Shown here: one piece after another, positions 28,648 through 37,635 of the stretch | Layout: each line of letters opens with the position of its first letter | How positions within the stretch are numbered: position 1 is the stretch's first letter | Assembly (NCBI RefSeq): GCF_014646915.1 | Contig: NZ_BMOE01000007.1 | Coordinates: 1 to 64,000 of the forward strand | DNA: 64,000 nucleotides | Source of the DNA: Deinococcus aquiradiocola | GTDB lineage: Bacteria; Deinococcota; Deinococci; Deinococcales; Deinococcaceae | Direction: 5' to 3' | Translations under genes and position numbers: made by a program | The notes under the pieces: model-generated | What the model was told of the DNA's origin: nothing | Seen by the model: the letters and a program-made list of their open reading frames with translations, nothing else | Databases searched by the model: none

Positions 28648-31521
28648 ATGACCGCAGCGACACCCCGCCACATCCACGTTCTCGGAGGACTCGCGTTCAG
28701 TGAGGACGGCTTCTCTCCCGTCCCCGTCCGGCACGCCGACCTCAACGCCTGGGTCTGCGCGCTGCTGGCCGCCGCCGACCGGCCCCTGAGCCGCGAGGAG
28801 ACGGCCGAACTGCTGTGGCCCGCCCTGCCGCCCGCCTCGGCCCGCAACGCCCTGCGTCAGCGCATCCGTCGCCTGCGTGACTCCGGGTACGCCCCGATGC
28901 TACAGATGGACGAGTTCACGCTCGCCTGGACGGGCGGCAGCGACCTCCGCCGTTTCCGGACCTGCGCGGCCGCCCACGACTGGAGCGGCGCGCTGCACGC
29001 GTACGGCGGGCCACTTCTGCAGGGCCTGCCGTTCCCGCAGAACCAGGACTTCTCGGACTTCGTGGAGGAGGCCCGCGCCGCACAGCACGCCGAGTACCTC
29101 GCGGCCCTGTGGGCGGCCGTACGTGAGGCCGGCAGCGACGACGCGCGCGCCGCCCACCTGCGGGACGCGCACCGCCTGCATCCGGACGAACCGGAGGTGC
29201 TGGAGGAACTCGTGCGTCTCCTCGTCCGGCAGGGTCAGCGCACCGAGGCGCGGCACCTGCTGCGGCAGCACGAACGCCGCCTGCACAGCGACTACGGCCA
29301 GCCACTGCCTCCCACCCTCGACACGCTCCGCCGCGGCCTGGACGCATCCGCCGAGGACCGCCCCGCGCAGCTGATCGGCGTGCCGGTCCCGCTCACCAGT
29401 TTCGTCGGGCGGAACCGCGAGACGCAGGCCGCCCTGACGCACCTGCTGCACGGCGGTCCGGATCGGCGCTGGCTGACCCTCACCGGGCCGGGCGGCATCG
29501 GCAAGACGCGCCTCGCCGTGCGGCTCGCGCACGCGTACGCGGCCAGCAGCGGCCGGAAGGTCGTGTTCGTGCCGCTCGCCGCGCTCGGCAGTGCCCGGCA
29601 GCTGCAGGAGGCCGTCCTGATCGCGCTGGGCGACACGCCCGAACCGGACGACGACCTGACCGGCACGCTCGCGCAGCTGCTGCAGGGCCACCCGACCCTG
29701 CTGATCCTCGACAACTTCGAGCACCTGCTGCCCGCCGCCGACCTGCTGCCGGACCTGCTGCAGCGCGTCCCGACCCTGCGGCTGCTCGTCACGTCCCGCG
29801 AGCGCCTGCAGGTCCAGGCGGAAACGGTCCTGCGCCTGGGCGGCCTCGACGATCCCGGCAGCGGAGACGCGGACGGCGGTGGCCCCGGCGGGTCGCATGC
29901 GGCCTCGCTCTTCCACGAGCGGGCCGCCCGCTCCGACCTGGGGTTCGAGCCAGCCCGCTGGACGGATGCCGTGCAGGAGATCGTCGCGCTCTGCGAGGGC
30001 CTCCCGCTCGCCCTCGAACTCGCCGCCGCGCAGGTGGGTGACCGGACGCCGGACGAGATCGCCCGGCAGCTCCGACAGGGCCGCCGCCAGCTCGCCGCGC
30101 CGCTCCGGGACCTGCCGCCCCGGCAGCGGTCGCTGCAGGCGCTCTTCGACTACTCCTGGGACGCCCTGCCGCCGGGCCTGCAGGCGGGGTACGCGGCCCT
30201 GGCGGTCCTGCGTTCCCCGTTCGGCGTGGACGCCGCGCGCGAGATCGCGGGCCTGAACGCCATGCACCTGCAGACGCTGGAACGCCGCTCGCTGCTGATC
30301 CTGAACACCCGGTACAGCTGGCACGAGAACCTGCGTGAATTTGCGCTCGCTACTCTCGGCGCGCGCCTGCCGTCCGTGCAGGACGCGCACCTGCGGCACT
30401 TCGTGCGTGTGGCCGAGCACCTTGCGCCGCAGCTCGGCGGGCCGGGGCAGGTGGAGGCGCTCGCCCGCCTGGAGGAGCAGCACCCCGACCACCGGGCGGC
30501 CCTCGCGCACGCCCTCGCACGGCGGGACGCCCGGCACGGTTTGCGGCTCGCGGCGGCCCTCCACTGGTTCTGGTACGTGCGCGGTCATCACCGCGAAGGC
30601 CTGGGCTGGCTGCAGGACCTGCTCGCCCTGCCGCTCCCGGCGGGTGAGGACGACGTCTCGGACGCACGGACGCGCGCCACGGCCCTCAAGGCGGCCGGAC
30701 TGCTCGCCAGCGAACGCGGGCAGGGGAGCCTCGCGGCCCGCTGTTACGCCGAAGCGCTGGACCTCAGCGTGCGGCACGGCGACCGGCACACCGAGGCGGA
30801 CGTCCGGCACCTGACGGGCGTCCTGCACCGCGACGAGGGCCGACTCGCCGAGGCCGCCGAGGCCCTCGCGGCCGCGAGTGTGCTGTGGGCCGCCACCGGG
30901 GACCGCTCGGGGGCCGCCAAGACCCTCAACGATCAGGGCATCCTGCACGCCTACAGCGGCGACCTGCCCGCCGCGCGCACCGCCTTCGAGGGCAGCCTCG
31001 CCCTGAAACGTGAGGTGGGCGACCTGCAGGGCGTCGCGTATGCCCTCAACAACCTCTCGAACGTCACGTCCGACCTCGCGGTGGTCGTTGGCCTGCAGCG
31101 CCAGAGCCTTGACATCAAGGAGGCGCTCGGCGACGTGCACGGCAGCGCCCGCAGCTACGCGAACCTCGGCGTCACGCTGCGTGACCTCGGGCGTCACCAC
31201 GAGGCCGCTGCGGCGTACGCCCGCGCCCTCACCCTGTACCTGCGGCTCGGCCGTCTGAACGGCCTCGGGCCGACCCTGCTCGACCTCGCGGACCTGCTGC
31301 TGCGCCTCGCGGCCCCGGATCCCGCGCTGCAGCTCACGCAGAGCGTCCTGCATCACGCGCCGTCCGGTCAGCCTGCCCTGCGGCCCGAACACGTCCGGCA
31401 GGCGGCCGACCTGACCCGGCAGGCGACCGCGGCGGGCGCCGTGCCGAATCCCGCGCCGCTGCCGCTGGAGGCCGCGCTGCAGCTCACACTCACCGCCCTC
31501 GGCGCGTACCCGGCCGTCTGA
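28648..31521 (+). CDS. Large SARP/BTAD-type STAND regulator with TPR repeats
   Basis: This 957-aa signalling ATPase regulator has a winged-helix plus BTAD-like region first (DRPLSREETAELLWPALPPASARNALRQRIRRLR, then LRRFRTCAAAHDWSGAL..EEARAAQHAEYLAAL, about 1-240). The ATPase follows, with Walker A GPGGIGKTRLA near 293, Walker B LLILDNFEHLLPA near 355 and ATSRERLxV-like VTSRERLQV. The rest is TPR-like helices (KTLNDQGILHAYSGDLPAARTAFEGSL and repeats). ATG 28648 follows GGGAGG. It resembles AfsR/GutR-type activators. No target is evident, and it is divergent from the ThuA operon. Confidence 0.88.
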   Translation: MTAATPRHIHVLGGLAFSEDGFSPVPVRHADLNAWVCALLAAADRPLSREETAELLWPALPPASARNALRQRIRRLRDSGYAPMLQMDEFTLAWTGGSDLRRFRTCAAAHDWSGALHAYGGPLLQGLPFPQNQDFSDFVEEARAAQHAEYLAALWAAVREAGSDDARAAHLRDAHRLHPDEPEVLEELVRLLVRQGQRTEARHLLRQHERRLHSDYGQPLPPTLDTLRRGLDASAEDRPAQLIGVPVPLTSFVGRNRETQAALTHLLHGGPDRRWLTLTGPGGIGKTRLAVRLAHAYAASSGRKVVFVPLAALGSARQLQEAVLIALGDTPEPDDDLTGTLAQLLQGHPTLLILDNFEHLLPAADLLPDLLQRVPTLRLLVTSRERLQVQAETVLRLGGLDDPGSGDADGGGPGGSHAASLFHERAARSDLGFEPARWTDAVQEIVALCEGLPLALELAAAQVGDRTPDEIARQLRQGRRQLAAPLRDLPPRQRSLQALFDYSWDALPPGLQAGYAALAVLRSPFGVDAAREIAGLNAMHLQTLERRSLLILNTRYSWHENLREFALATLGARLPSVQDAHLRHFVRVAEHLAPQLGGPGQVEALARLEEQHPDHRAALAHALARRDARHGLRLAAALHWFWYVRGHHREGLGWLQDLLALPLPAGEDDVSDARTRATALKAAGLLASERGQGSLAARCYAEALDLSVRHGDRHTEADVRHLTGVLHRDEGRLAEAAEALAAASVLWAATGDRSGAAKTLNDQGILHAYSGDLPAARTAFEGSLALKREVGDLQGVAYALNNLSNVTSDLAVVVGLQRQSLDIKEALGDVHGSARSYANLGVTLRDLGRHHEAAAAYARALTLYLRLGRLNGLGPTLLDLADLLLRLAAPDPALQLTQSVLHHAPSGQPALRPEHVRQAADLTRQATAAGAVPNPAPLPLEAALQLTLTALGAYPAV

Positions 31522-31551
31522 ACGTCCCCGGCCCGTGAACGGCACGGGAAC

Positions 31552-31580
31552 GCGCGGCCCACCGGGAAGGCAGGCCGCGC
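31552..31580. terminator. Hairpin between convergent genes
   Basis: GCGCGGCC (31552-31559) pairs with GGCCGCGC (31573-31580), loop 13 bp, between the regulator stop and the convergent dps stop. A second small stem CCCGT/ACGGG lies just before it. Confidence 0.55.
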
Positions 31581-31615
31581 GCTGGAAGAAGGAAGACGGG
31601 GTCACCCCCGGGGGA

Positions 31616-32242
31616 TCATTTGCCGCCGTTCAGGACGGGCGTGCCGTTGTTCAGGCTCGCACCACCGTTCGGGTCGGTGCTGGTGGGCTGCAGGTGGGCG
31701 CGCATCTGCCACTGGTACTTCTCGATGCTCGCCTCGACTTCCTGCAGCAGGTTGCTGCTGGTGGGGTCGGCGTCCTCGATGGCCTTGATGCGGGCGTGCA
31801 CGCGCTGTCCGACGAGGCTGTACTGCGCGACGAAGAAGTTCAGGACGCGCGCGTCGTCGATGAACCCGCCGGGGATTTCCGGGAGGTTGCTGCTGCCGAC
31901 GATCACGGGCGCACGGCCGTCGGAGCTCGATCCGATCGCGAGGAGGCGCTCGGCGACGTCGTCGGCGTACTTCGCGACGCCCTCGTAGTGCTCCTGCAGC
32001 AGTTCGTGCAGCGGGAAGTACAGCGCGCCGCTGACGTTCCAGTGCGCCTGCTTCGTCTGCAGCTGCAGGGCCTGCAGTTCCGTCAGGGTGGCCTGCAGGG
32101 CCTGCGTGCTCTTCATGCGGTCGGTGGTGCCGGTCTGCGGGAGGGTCGTCATCTGGTTGACGGGCTTCGTCTGGGCGGCGGCGATGGAGGTCGGGACGAA
32201 CAGCAGGGCGGACGCGGTCAGGATCAGGGTACGTGCATTCAT
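31616..32242 (-). CDS. dps: Exported Dps-family ferritin-like protein
   Basis: This 208-aa protein binds iron and protects DNA or envelope from peroxide. The ferroxidase signature is complete: KQAHWNVSGALYFPLHELLQEHYEGVAKYADDVAERLLAIG. An N-terminal hydrophobic signal (ARTLILTASALLFVPTSIAAAQ, about 3-24) precedes the four-helix core, and a loose C-terminal tail of about 25 aa follows it. This layout is that of D. radiodurans Dps2, which has an extended N-terminus and an envelope location. ATG 32242 places the signal peptide at the start. The frame to 32383 lacks a better start. Confidence 0.92.
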   Translation of the reverse strand: MNARTLILTASALLFVPTSIAAAQTKPVNQMTTLPQTGTTDRMKSTQALQATLTELQALQLQTKQAHWNVSGALYFPLHELLQEHYEGVAKYADDVAERLLAIGSSSDGRAPVIVGSSNLPEIPGGFIDDARVLNFFVAQYSLVGQRVHARIKAIEDADPTSSNLLQEVEASIEKYQWQMRAHLQPTSTDPNGGASLNNGTPVLNGGK

Positions 32243-32499
32243 GGAAGCCCTCCGGGACGGACCCTGGCGCTGCAGGATCCGGAAATTGGCTGCCCAGAGT
32301 CTGCGGGGCGGGGCGGCCTTCCGTGTGAGCGGGGGCATCATGAAGCGCTGGTTTAAATTGCCGGACTTCCCGCACTTCCTCATGCGCGGCGTTCGCGTCT
32401 GGAACGGTATAGCGGGCGTGTGGCGCGCGTGAAGTTCCGGGGGGGGGCAGGCTGAAGGGAGGGCAACATTTTCTCAGGGATGCGTCAGCTGCCCGGCGC

Positions 32500-32505
32500 T
32501 ACCGT
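32500..32505 (+). promoter_or_regulatory. -10 box TACCGT of a leaderless transcript
   Basis: TACCGT-tacggc-ATG: 6 bp before ATG 32512. Confidence 0.55.
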
Positions 32506-32511
32506 TACGGC

Positions 32512-32745
32512 ATGACCACGTTCCTCCGTGCCGCCGTGCTCACCCTGTCCGCCGCCGCCCTCCCCTTCGCCGGGGCCGCCACCATGACGCAGGCGCAGAT
32601 GCACACCGCGAACAACATGACCCGTTATCAGAAGGCGACCACGCAGCACATGAGCCAGTACCAGCGCACCGCCTGTCACAAGAAGGGCGGCGTGGTCGTC
32701 AAGACGAAGACCGGCAGCCTCGTCTGCGTGACCGCGAAAAAGTAA
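32512..32745 (+). CDS. Small secreted protein of unknown function
   Basis: This 77-aa protein has a clear signal peptide (TFLRAAVLTLSAAALPFAGAA, cleavage near 23). A mature part of about 54 aa is rich in Gln, Met, Thr and Lys. Two cysteines (in TACHKKGG and SLVCVTAKK) could form one disulfide. No known family. The leaderless promoter decides the start. It stands alone between dps and the GH3 gene, with a weak hairpin (ggccgac..gtcggtc, about 32755-32773) after it. Confidence 0.7.
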   Translation: MTTFLRAAVLTLSAAALPFAGAATMTQAQMHTANNMTRYQKATTQHMSQYQRTACHKKGGVVVKTKTGSLVCVTAKK

Positions 32746-32805
32746 GGTTCGGCCGACTTTTGTCCGTCGGTCACACCATCTGAGGGCTGTCCTCCCGACC
32801 TGGAG

Positions 32806-34281
32806 TCACTTCCGGTTGAGGAGGGCGGCCTTCAACGCTTCCAGGTTCGCGGTGCGGAAGCCGTGCGTGATCACGGCGGGGAGCGGCAGCTGTGAGGCCG
32901 CGTCGGCGGACCACAGGGCGAGGTGCAGGGCGGGCGCTGTGCGGTGCGAGAGCCGCTCCGCGAGGGCGTGTGTTCCTGCGGGCAGCGTCCAGCGGCCGGT
33001 GGTGGCCAGCAGCACCGGGGTGTCCGGGTGCGCCGTGAGGGCCTGTTCGGTTGCCTGCGGGTCACTCAGGTCGCTGTACGTGAGGGCCGGGAACGCTTCT
33101 CGCAGCGCGGCCGCGAGCGTCTCTCCGGGCAGGTGGTCGCCGTACGGGCCGCCGATGTCCGGGCAGCCCTGCGCGAGGAGCAGGACGGGCCGGTCCGGGT
33201 CGAGTGGCACGCGCTCCCCCTGCCACTGCAGGTGCCGGTTCGCCCAGCCGAGCAGTTCGGCCCGGTCCGCTGATTGCTGCGCGCCGGGGTAGGGTCTGGG
33301 CGTGCCGGGGAAGTGGTGCAGGGCGTGGTCGAGCCGCCAGGCGGCTTCCGTGAGGTGCTCTTCGCTCAGCGTGCCGTCCCGCCGCGCGGCGTGCAGGGCT
33401 GCCACGTGCCGGTCGAGGACGCCCGGCTCGCCGTGGCTGCAGACGAGCACCGCGTCCGCCCCGGCCCGGACGGCGAGCGCGGCGCCCCGGCCGTCCGGAT
33501 GGCGGTCCGCGACGGCCCGCATGTCCATCGCGTCGGTGACGATCACGCCCCCGTACCCCCATTCGCCGCGCAGCAGGCCGCGCAGCAGGGCGGGGGAGAG
33601 GGTGGCCGGTTCGTGCGGGTCCACTGCCGGGTACAGGATGTGCGCGGTCATGACGCTGCCCACGCCCGCCTGGACGGCCGCGCGGAAGGGGAGCCACTCG
33701 GTCGCTTCGAGGGCAGCGCGGGACTTGGCCACCACCGGCAGGGCGAGGTGGCTGTCGACGCGGGTGTCTCCGTGCCCGGGGAAGTGCTTCACGGCCGCCA
33801 TGACGCCCGCCGCCTCGCTGCCGCGCGCCCACGCCACCCCGAGGGCCGCGACGCGCGCGGGGTCCGTCCCGAAGGACCGTTCGCCGATCACGGGGTTGAG
33901 GGGGTCGACGTTCACGTCGAGGCTCGGCGCGTAGTTCCAGTTGATGCCGAGTTCGATCAGGCCGCGCGCGGCGATGGCGCCCGCGCGGTACGCGGCGTCC
34001 GGGTCGTCCAGCACGCCCAGTCCCTGCGGGGTGGGCGGCTGCGGCACGTCCAGTCGCCGCAGCACGGCGCCGCCCTCCTGGTCCGTCGCGATCAGCGCGT
34101 CGCGGCCCAGGGCGTCCCGGACGTCCGCCACGAGGCGCGCCGTCCGTTCCGGTGACGTGATGTTCCGCGCGAAGAGGCACACGCCGCCCACCGGGTGCCG
34201 CCGCAGCCAGCGGCCCTCTTCCGGCGTGAGGTCCGGCCCGGTGAGGTCGACGATCAGGGGGCGTTCCGGGGGCGGGGTCAC
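32806..34281 (-). CDS. nagZ: GH3 beta-N-acetylhexosaminidase (NagZ-like)
   Basis: This 491-aa enzyme removes beta-linked N-acetylglucosamine or related residues. TDQEGGAVLRRL, GINWNYAPSLDVN and the diagnostic NagZ loop KHFPGHGDTRVDSH (with the acid/base His-Asp dyad) are present. VIVTDAMDMRAV carries the catalytic Asp nucleophile. No signal peptide is visible, so it acts in the cytoplasm on imported sugars. It is the last gene of the ABC transporter operon, 10 bp after the permease. The C-terminal extension of about 140 aa beyond the barrel is longer than in E. coli NagZ. Confidence 0.92.
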   Translation of the reverse strand: MTPPPERPLIVDLTGPDLTPEEGRWLRRHPVGGVCLFARNITSPERTARLVADVRDALGRDALIATDQEGGAVLRRLDVPQPPTPQGLGVLDDPDAAYRAGAIAARGLIELGINWNYAPSLDVNVDPLNPVIGERSFGTDPARVAALGVAWARGSEAAGVMAAVKHFPGHGDTRVDSHLALPVVAKSRAALEATEWLPFRAAVQAGVGSVMTAHILYPAVDPHEPATLSPALLRGLLRGEWGYGGVIVTDAMDMRAVADRHPDGRGAALAVRAGADAVLVCSHGEPGVLDRHVAALHAARRDGTLSEEHLTEAAWRLDHALHHFPGTPRPYPGAQQSADRAELLGWANRHLQWQGERVPLDPDRPVLLLAQGCPDIGGPYGDHLPGETLAAALREAFPALTYSDLSDPQATEQALTAHPDTPVLLATTGRWTLPAGTHALAERLSHRTAPALHLALWSADAASQLPLPAVITHGFRTANLEALKAALLNRK

Positions 34282-34291
34282 GCGGCGCCCG

Positions 34292-35173
34292 TCACTTCAC
34301 GGCTCCGTCCATGCCGCGCAGGAAGAGCCGCTGCGTGAACAGGAACACCAGCAGGACCGGCAGCATCATGAAGAGCGACCCGGCCGCGATGTTGAAGGGG
34401 TCGTAGTTGAACTGTCCCTTGAGTTTCAGGACGGCCACGCTGAGCGGGATGCGGTCCGGGGCGCCGGACAGGACGATCATCGGCCAGAAGTACGCGTTCC
34501 AGGTGCTGACGAGCGTGAAGATCCCGAGGGCCGCGAGGCTCGGCCGGGTGAGCGGCAGCATGATCCGCGTCAGGATCGTCAGTTCGCCTGCACCGTCGAG
34601 CCGGGCCGCTTCGAGCAGCGCGGCCGGGACGGCCAGGAACGCCTGCCGCATCAGGAAGATCCCGAAGGCGCCCGCCACGGTGGGGACGACGACGCCGAGG
34701 TGCGTGCCGAGCAGGTGCAGGGATTTCAGGGTGAGGGTGTTCACGATGAAGTTCGTCTCGCTCGGCAGCACCAGGGTCGCCACGATCGCCCCGAAGATCA
34801 GCTGACGGCCCGGGAAGCGGAAGCGGGCGAGCGGGTACGCCGCGAGGGCCGAGACGACCAGCGTGCCGAGGACCGTCATGGCGGTGATCGACACGCTGTT
34901 CCACAGGTACGCGCCGAGGTGGAAGGTGCGGTACACGTCCACGAAGTTGTGCAGCGTGACCTGGTGCGGCAGCAGGCTCTGCGGGAAGGCGTAGATGGAC
35001 GTGCCGGCCGTCTTGTCGGTCAGCGCGATCGCCAGCGTCCACAGGAACGGGAACACCGCGAAGATCAGGATTGCGCTCAGCAGCAGGTAGCGGCCCGTGA
35101 CGGCCAGAGGCCGCCGCCAGCGCAGGCGCGCGGCGGACCGGGCGGGTGCCTGGGGGGTGGTGGCGGCGCTCAC
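34292..35173 (-). CDS. Sugar ABC transporter permease, MalG type
   Basis: This 293-aa inner-membrane protein has six TM segments and the EAA loop EAARLDGAGELTILTRIMLPLTRPSLAALG. The N-terminal segment is long and proline-rich (APARSAARLRWRRPLAVTG). Its start overlaps the end of the upstream permease by 4 bp (ATGA). It forms the import channel together with the MalF-type partner. An ATPase (MsmX/MalK-like) is not encoded nearby and must be shared from elsewhere. Confidence 0.93.
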   Translation of the reverse strand: MSAATTPQAPARSAARLRWRRPLAVTGRYLLLSAILIFAVFPFLWTLAIALTDKTAGTSIYAFPQSLLPHQVTLHNFVDVYRTFHLGAYLWNSVSITAMTVLGTLVVSALAAYPLARFRFPGRQLIFGAIVATLVLPSETNFIVNTLTLKSLHLLGTHLGVVVPTVAGAFGIFLMRQAFLAVPAALLEAARLDGAGELTILTRIMLPLTRPSLAALGIFTLVSTWNAYFWPMIVLSGAPDRIPLSVAVLKLKGQFNYDPFNIAAGSLFMMLPVLLVFLFTQRLFLRGMDGAVK

Positions 35174-36072
35174 GCGCCCTCCGTGTCACCGCGGATCAGG
35201 CGGAAGTTCGCGGCGGAGATCACGAGCGCCACGACCGCCACCACCAGGCCGGCCGCGCTCGCCAGTCCGTAGTTGAAGTCGAAGCCCTGGAAGGCCTTGG
35301 CGTACACGTACATCAGCGCGGTGTACGTGCTGTTGAGCGGTCCGCCGTTCGTGAGGACGAGGACCTCTTCCAGCACGCGGAGCGCGGCGATGGTGGACAG
35401 CAGCGTGCACAGCAGGATGGTGGGCCGCATGAGCGGCACCGTCACCCGCCAGAAGCGCTGCCAGGGGGACGCGCCGTCCAGCACGGCCGCCTCGTCGAGT
35501 TCTCTGGGGATGGTCTGCAGGCCCGCGAGGTACAGCACCATGTAGTACCCGAAGCCGCGCCAGAACGTCACGAGCATCACCGCGAAGAAGGCCCAGGTGC
35601 GGGAGTTCAGGTATCCGGTCGCCTGCTGCGGGGTGCTGAGGTGCAGGGTGATCAGCATCCAGTTGAGGACGCCCTCGCGGTTGAAGATCCATTCGAACAT
35701 CACGGCCGCGAGCGAGACGGACGTGACGACCGGCACGTAGTACGCGGCACGGAACCACGTCATGCCCGGCAGTTCCCGGTTCACGAGCACCGCGACCGCC
35801 AGGGACGCGAGCTGCAGGACCGGCACGACGAGCAGGTAGCGCACCGAGTTCCACAGGGCCGTGTGGAAGAGGGGGTCGTCCGCCAGCGTGCGGAAGTTGT
35901 CGAGCCCCACCCATTTCGGGCCGAGGCCCTGCGCGAAGCGCGCGCCGGTGTACTCGGTGAAGCCCAGGTACGCGCCGTACAGCAGCGGGTAGAACGTGAA
36001 CACGGCCAGCAGCAGCAGCGCCGGGGCGAGGAAGGTGTACGACATCAGCGTCTGACGCCAGTGGATTCGCAT
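35170..36072 (-). CDS. Sugar ABC transporter permease, MalF/UgpA type
   Basis: This 300-aa protein has six TM segments and the EAA motif ELDEAAVLDGASPWQRFWRVTVPLMRP. The first TM is SYTFLAPALLLLAVFTFYPLLYGAYLGF. It pairs with the MalG-type permease just downstream. ATG 36072 follows GGAGAGCCC. A 218-bp gap with a hairpin-bearing repeat separates it from the binding-protein gene, which would let the binding protein be made in excess. Confidence 0.93.
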   Translation of the reverse strand: MRIHWRQTLMSYTFLAPALLLLAVFTFYPLLYGAYLGFTEYTGARFAQGLGPKWVGLDNFRTLADDPLFHTALWNSVRYLLVVPVLQLASLAVAVLVNRELPGMTWFRAAYYVPVVTSVSLAAVMFEWIFNREGVLNWMLITLHLSTPQQATGYLNSRTWAFFAVMLVTFWRGFGYYMVLYLAGLQTIPRELDEAAVLDGASPWQRFWRVTVPLMRPTILLCTLLSTIAALRVLEEVLVLTNGGPLNSTYTALMYVYAKAFQGFDFNYGLASAAGLVVAVVALVISAANFRLIRGDTEGA

Positions 36073-36239
36073 GGGCTCTCCTGTCGGGGCGACCGCCGGA
36101 CGGTCAGGGGAAGGACGCGGGCCCGCCCCGGATCAGGACGGGCCCCTGCGCGGCGGGCGGTGTCGTGCGGTTTCGCTCCGGGTGCACGGGGTGCGCGAGG
36201 AGCACCGAATCCCGTTCCATTTCCGTCAGACCGCACCTG

Positions 36240-36293
36240 TCGCCACTCGTTTCGCTCGGCTGAACCCGGGGGGTTCAGCTCGGGCCGGTGTCA
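36240..36293 (-). repeat. Partial copy of the stop-codon-overlapping repeat, with 9-bp hairpin
   Basis: Read on the minus strand it begins with the TGA stop of the binding-protein gene, TGACACCGGCCCGAGCTGAA. A perfect hairpin follows: GCTGAACCC-CCC-GGGTTCAGC in plus coordinates 36259-36279. Then comes CGAGCGAAACGAGTGG. This matches the hairpin end of the intact copy at 60041-60169. Position and strength suggest a terminator or attenuator between the binding-protein and permease genes. Confidence 0.65.
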
Positions 36294-37544
36294 CTTCTTC
36301 ATGTTGGCGTTCCAGTAGTTGGCGGCGTCGGTGAGGGCCTGCTGGGCGCTCTTGGTGCCGAGCAGGGCGGCCTCGATGTTGTCGTTGAAGTTCTTGTAGA
36401 GGTCGTCGCTGTTGCCGGGCGCGCGGTACCCGGGGTTGATGTAGCGTCCCGACGCGCCGACGAGGGCGGTGGCCTTGGCGACCGGGTCGTTGCTGGTGGT
36501 GCGGAACTGCGTGCTGCGCTGCGCGCCGAGCGTGGTGGGGACGACCGGCACGACCTTCGCGAAGGCGAGCTGGGCAGCGTTGCTGGTGAAGAAGGCGGCG
36601 AGTTTGGCGGCGGCGGCCGGGTTCTTGCTGGCGGTGGGAATCACGAGGGCCATGCTGCCGCCCGTCTGGACGCCGGCCTTGCCGAGCGGGGCGCTGGTCA
36701 CGACGGTGCTGGCGTACAGGCCGGGGTTGGTGTCCTTGATGCGCGTCAGGGCCTGCGGTCCGCCGACGATCATCGCGACGCGGTTCTGCGCGTACAGTTC
36801 CGTGGCGAGCTGGAAGGCTTCGCGGCGCACGGCGTCTTCGGGGACGTAGCCGGTCTTGTAGAGGTCCACGAAGCGGGCGAGCAGCGCGGCGTGCGCGGGC
36901 GAGTTGAAGGCGGCTTTGCCGCCCTCGCCGTAGATGGGGAGGCCCTCGGCGTAGAAGTACCCGAGGAAGGAGGCGGTGTTCGGGTCCTTCAGGGCGGGCA
37001 CCCAGGCGTACGCGCCGGTCTTGTCCTTGATGATCTTGGCGTCGTTGAGCAGTTCGGTGGTGGTGCGCGGCGCGCGGGTCAGGCCGGCCTTCTTGAAGAG
37101 GTCCGGGTTGTACAGCAGCACGCCTTCGTTCAGCCAGCCGTACCAGGGGTACGCGTAGACCTTGCCGGAGGACGTGAAGTTCTTGAGGCTCTGCGGGTAG
37201 TAGGTGGCGTTCAGTGCTGCGGGGCCGCTGAGGTCGCTGGCGGCGCGCAGGAAGCCGTTCTGCGCGGCTTTCTGCGTTTCGTCGATGTTGAGGTTCACGA
37301 CGTCCGGGGCGTTGCCGAGGTTCACGCTGGCGATGAAATCCTGCACCATCGAGTCCTGCTTGTCGGCCCAGTTGACCTTGATGCCGGGGTTGGCCTTTTC
37401 GAAGGCGGCGATGGTGTCTTTGATGTACCCGTCGAATTTGGGGCTGAGGTACCAGGTCCAGAAGGTGACGGTCGTCTGTGCCTGCGCGGCGGTGGTGGCG
37501 GACAGGCCGAGGGCGATCGTCAGGGCAGTCAGGGTGCGCTTCAT
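36291..37544 (-). CDS. Sugar ABC transporter substrate-binding protein
   Basis: This 417-aa periplasmic protein has a signal peptide (RTLTALTIALGLSATTAAQAQ, cleavage about residue 23). The mature part TTVTFWTWYLSPKFDGYIKDTIAAFEKANPGIKV is typical of MalE/UgpB-like (SBP_bac_1) sugar binders. No lipobox cysteine. ATG 37544 follows AAGGAGACCC. With the RpiR regulator upstream and NagZ downstream, the ligand is probably an amino sugar or a wall fragment containing one. Its stop codon forms the outer base triplet of a dispersed repeat. Confidence 0.93.
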   Translation of the reverse strand: MKRTLTALTIALGLSATTAAQAQTTVTFWTWYLSPKFDGYIKDTIAAFEKANPGIKVNWADKQDSMVQDFIASVNLGNAPDVVNLNIDETQKAAQNGFLRAASDLSGPAALNATYYPQSLKNFTSSGKVYAYPWYGWLNEGVLLYNPDLFKKAGLTRAPRTTTELLNDAKIIKDKTGAYAWVPALKDPNTASFLGYFYAEGLPIYGEGGKAAFNSPAHAALLARFVDLYKTGYVPEDAVRREAFQLATELYAQNRVAMIVGGPQALTRIKDTNPGLYASTVVTSAPLGKAGVQTGGSMALVIPTASKNPAAAAKLAAFFTSNAAQLAFAKVVPVVPTTLGAQRSTQFRTTSNDPVAKATALVGASGRYINPGYRAPGNSDDLYKNFNDNIEAALLGTKSAQQALTDAANYWNANMKK

Positions 37545-37635
37545 GCGGGTCTCCTTGAATGGGGGCGGAGGGCCGGGGCGGACGGTTGACGTGCACCTGC
37601 GCGGGCAGGCGGGGTGTCGTTGGGATGCGGGCCTG

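Noticed and set aside
28900..31605. 901-codon open frame antisense to the BTAD regulator
   Set aside because: No recognisable domain. The plus-strand frame has Walker motifs and TPR repeats.
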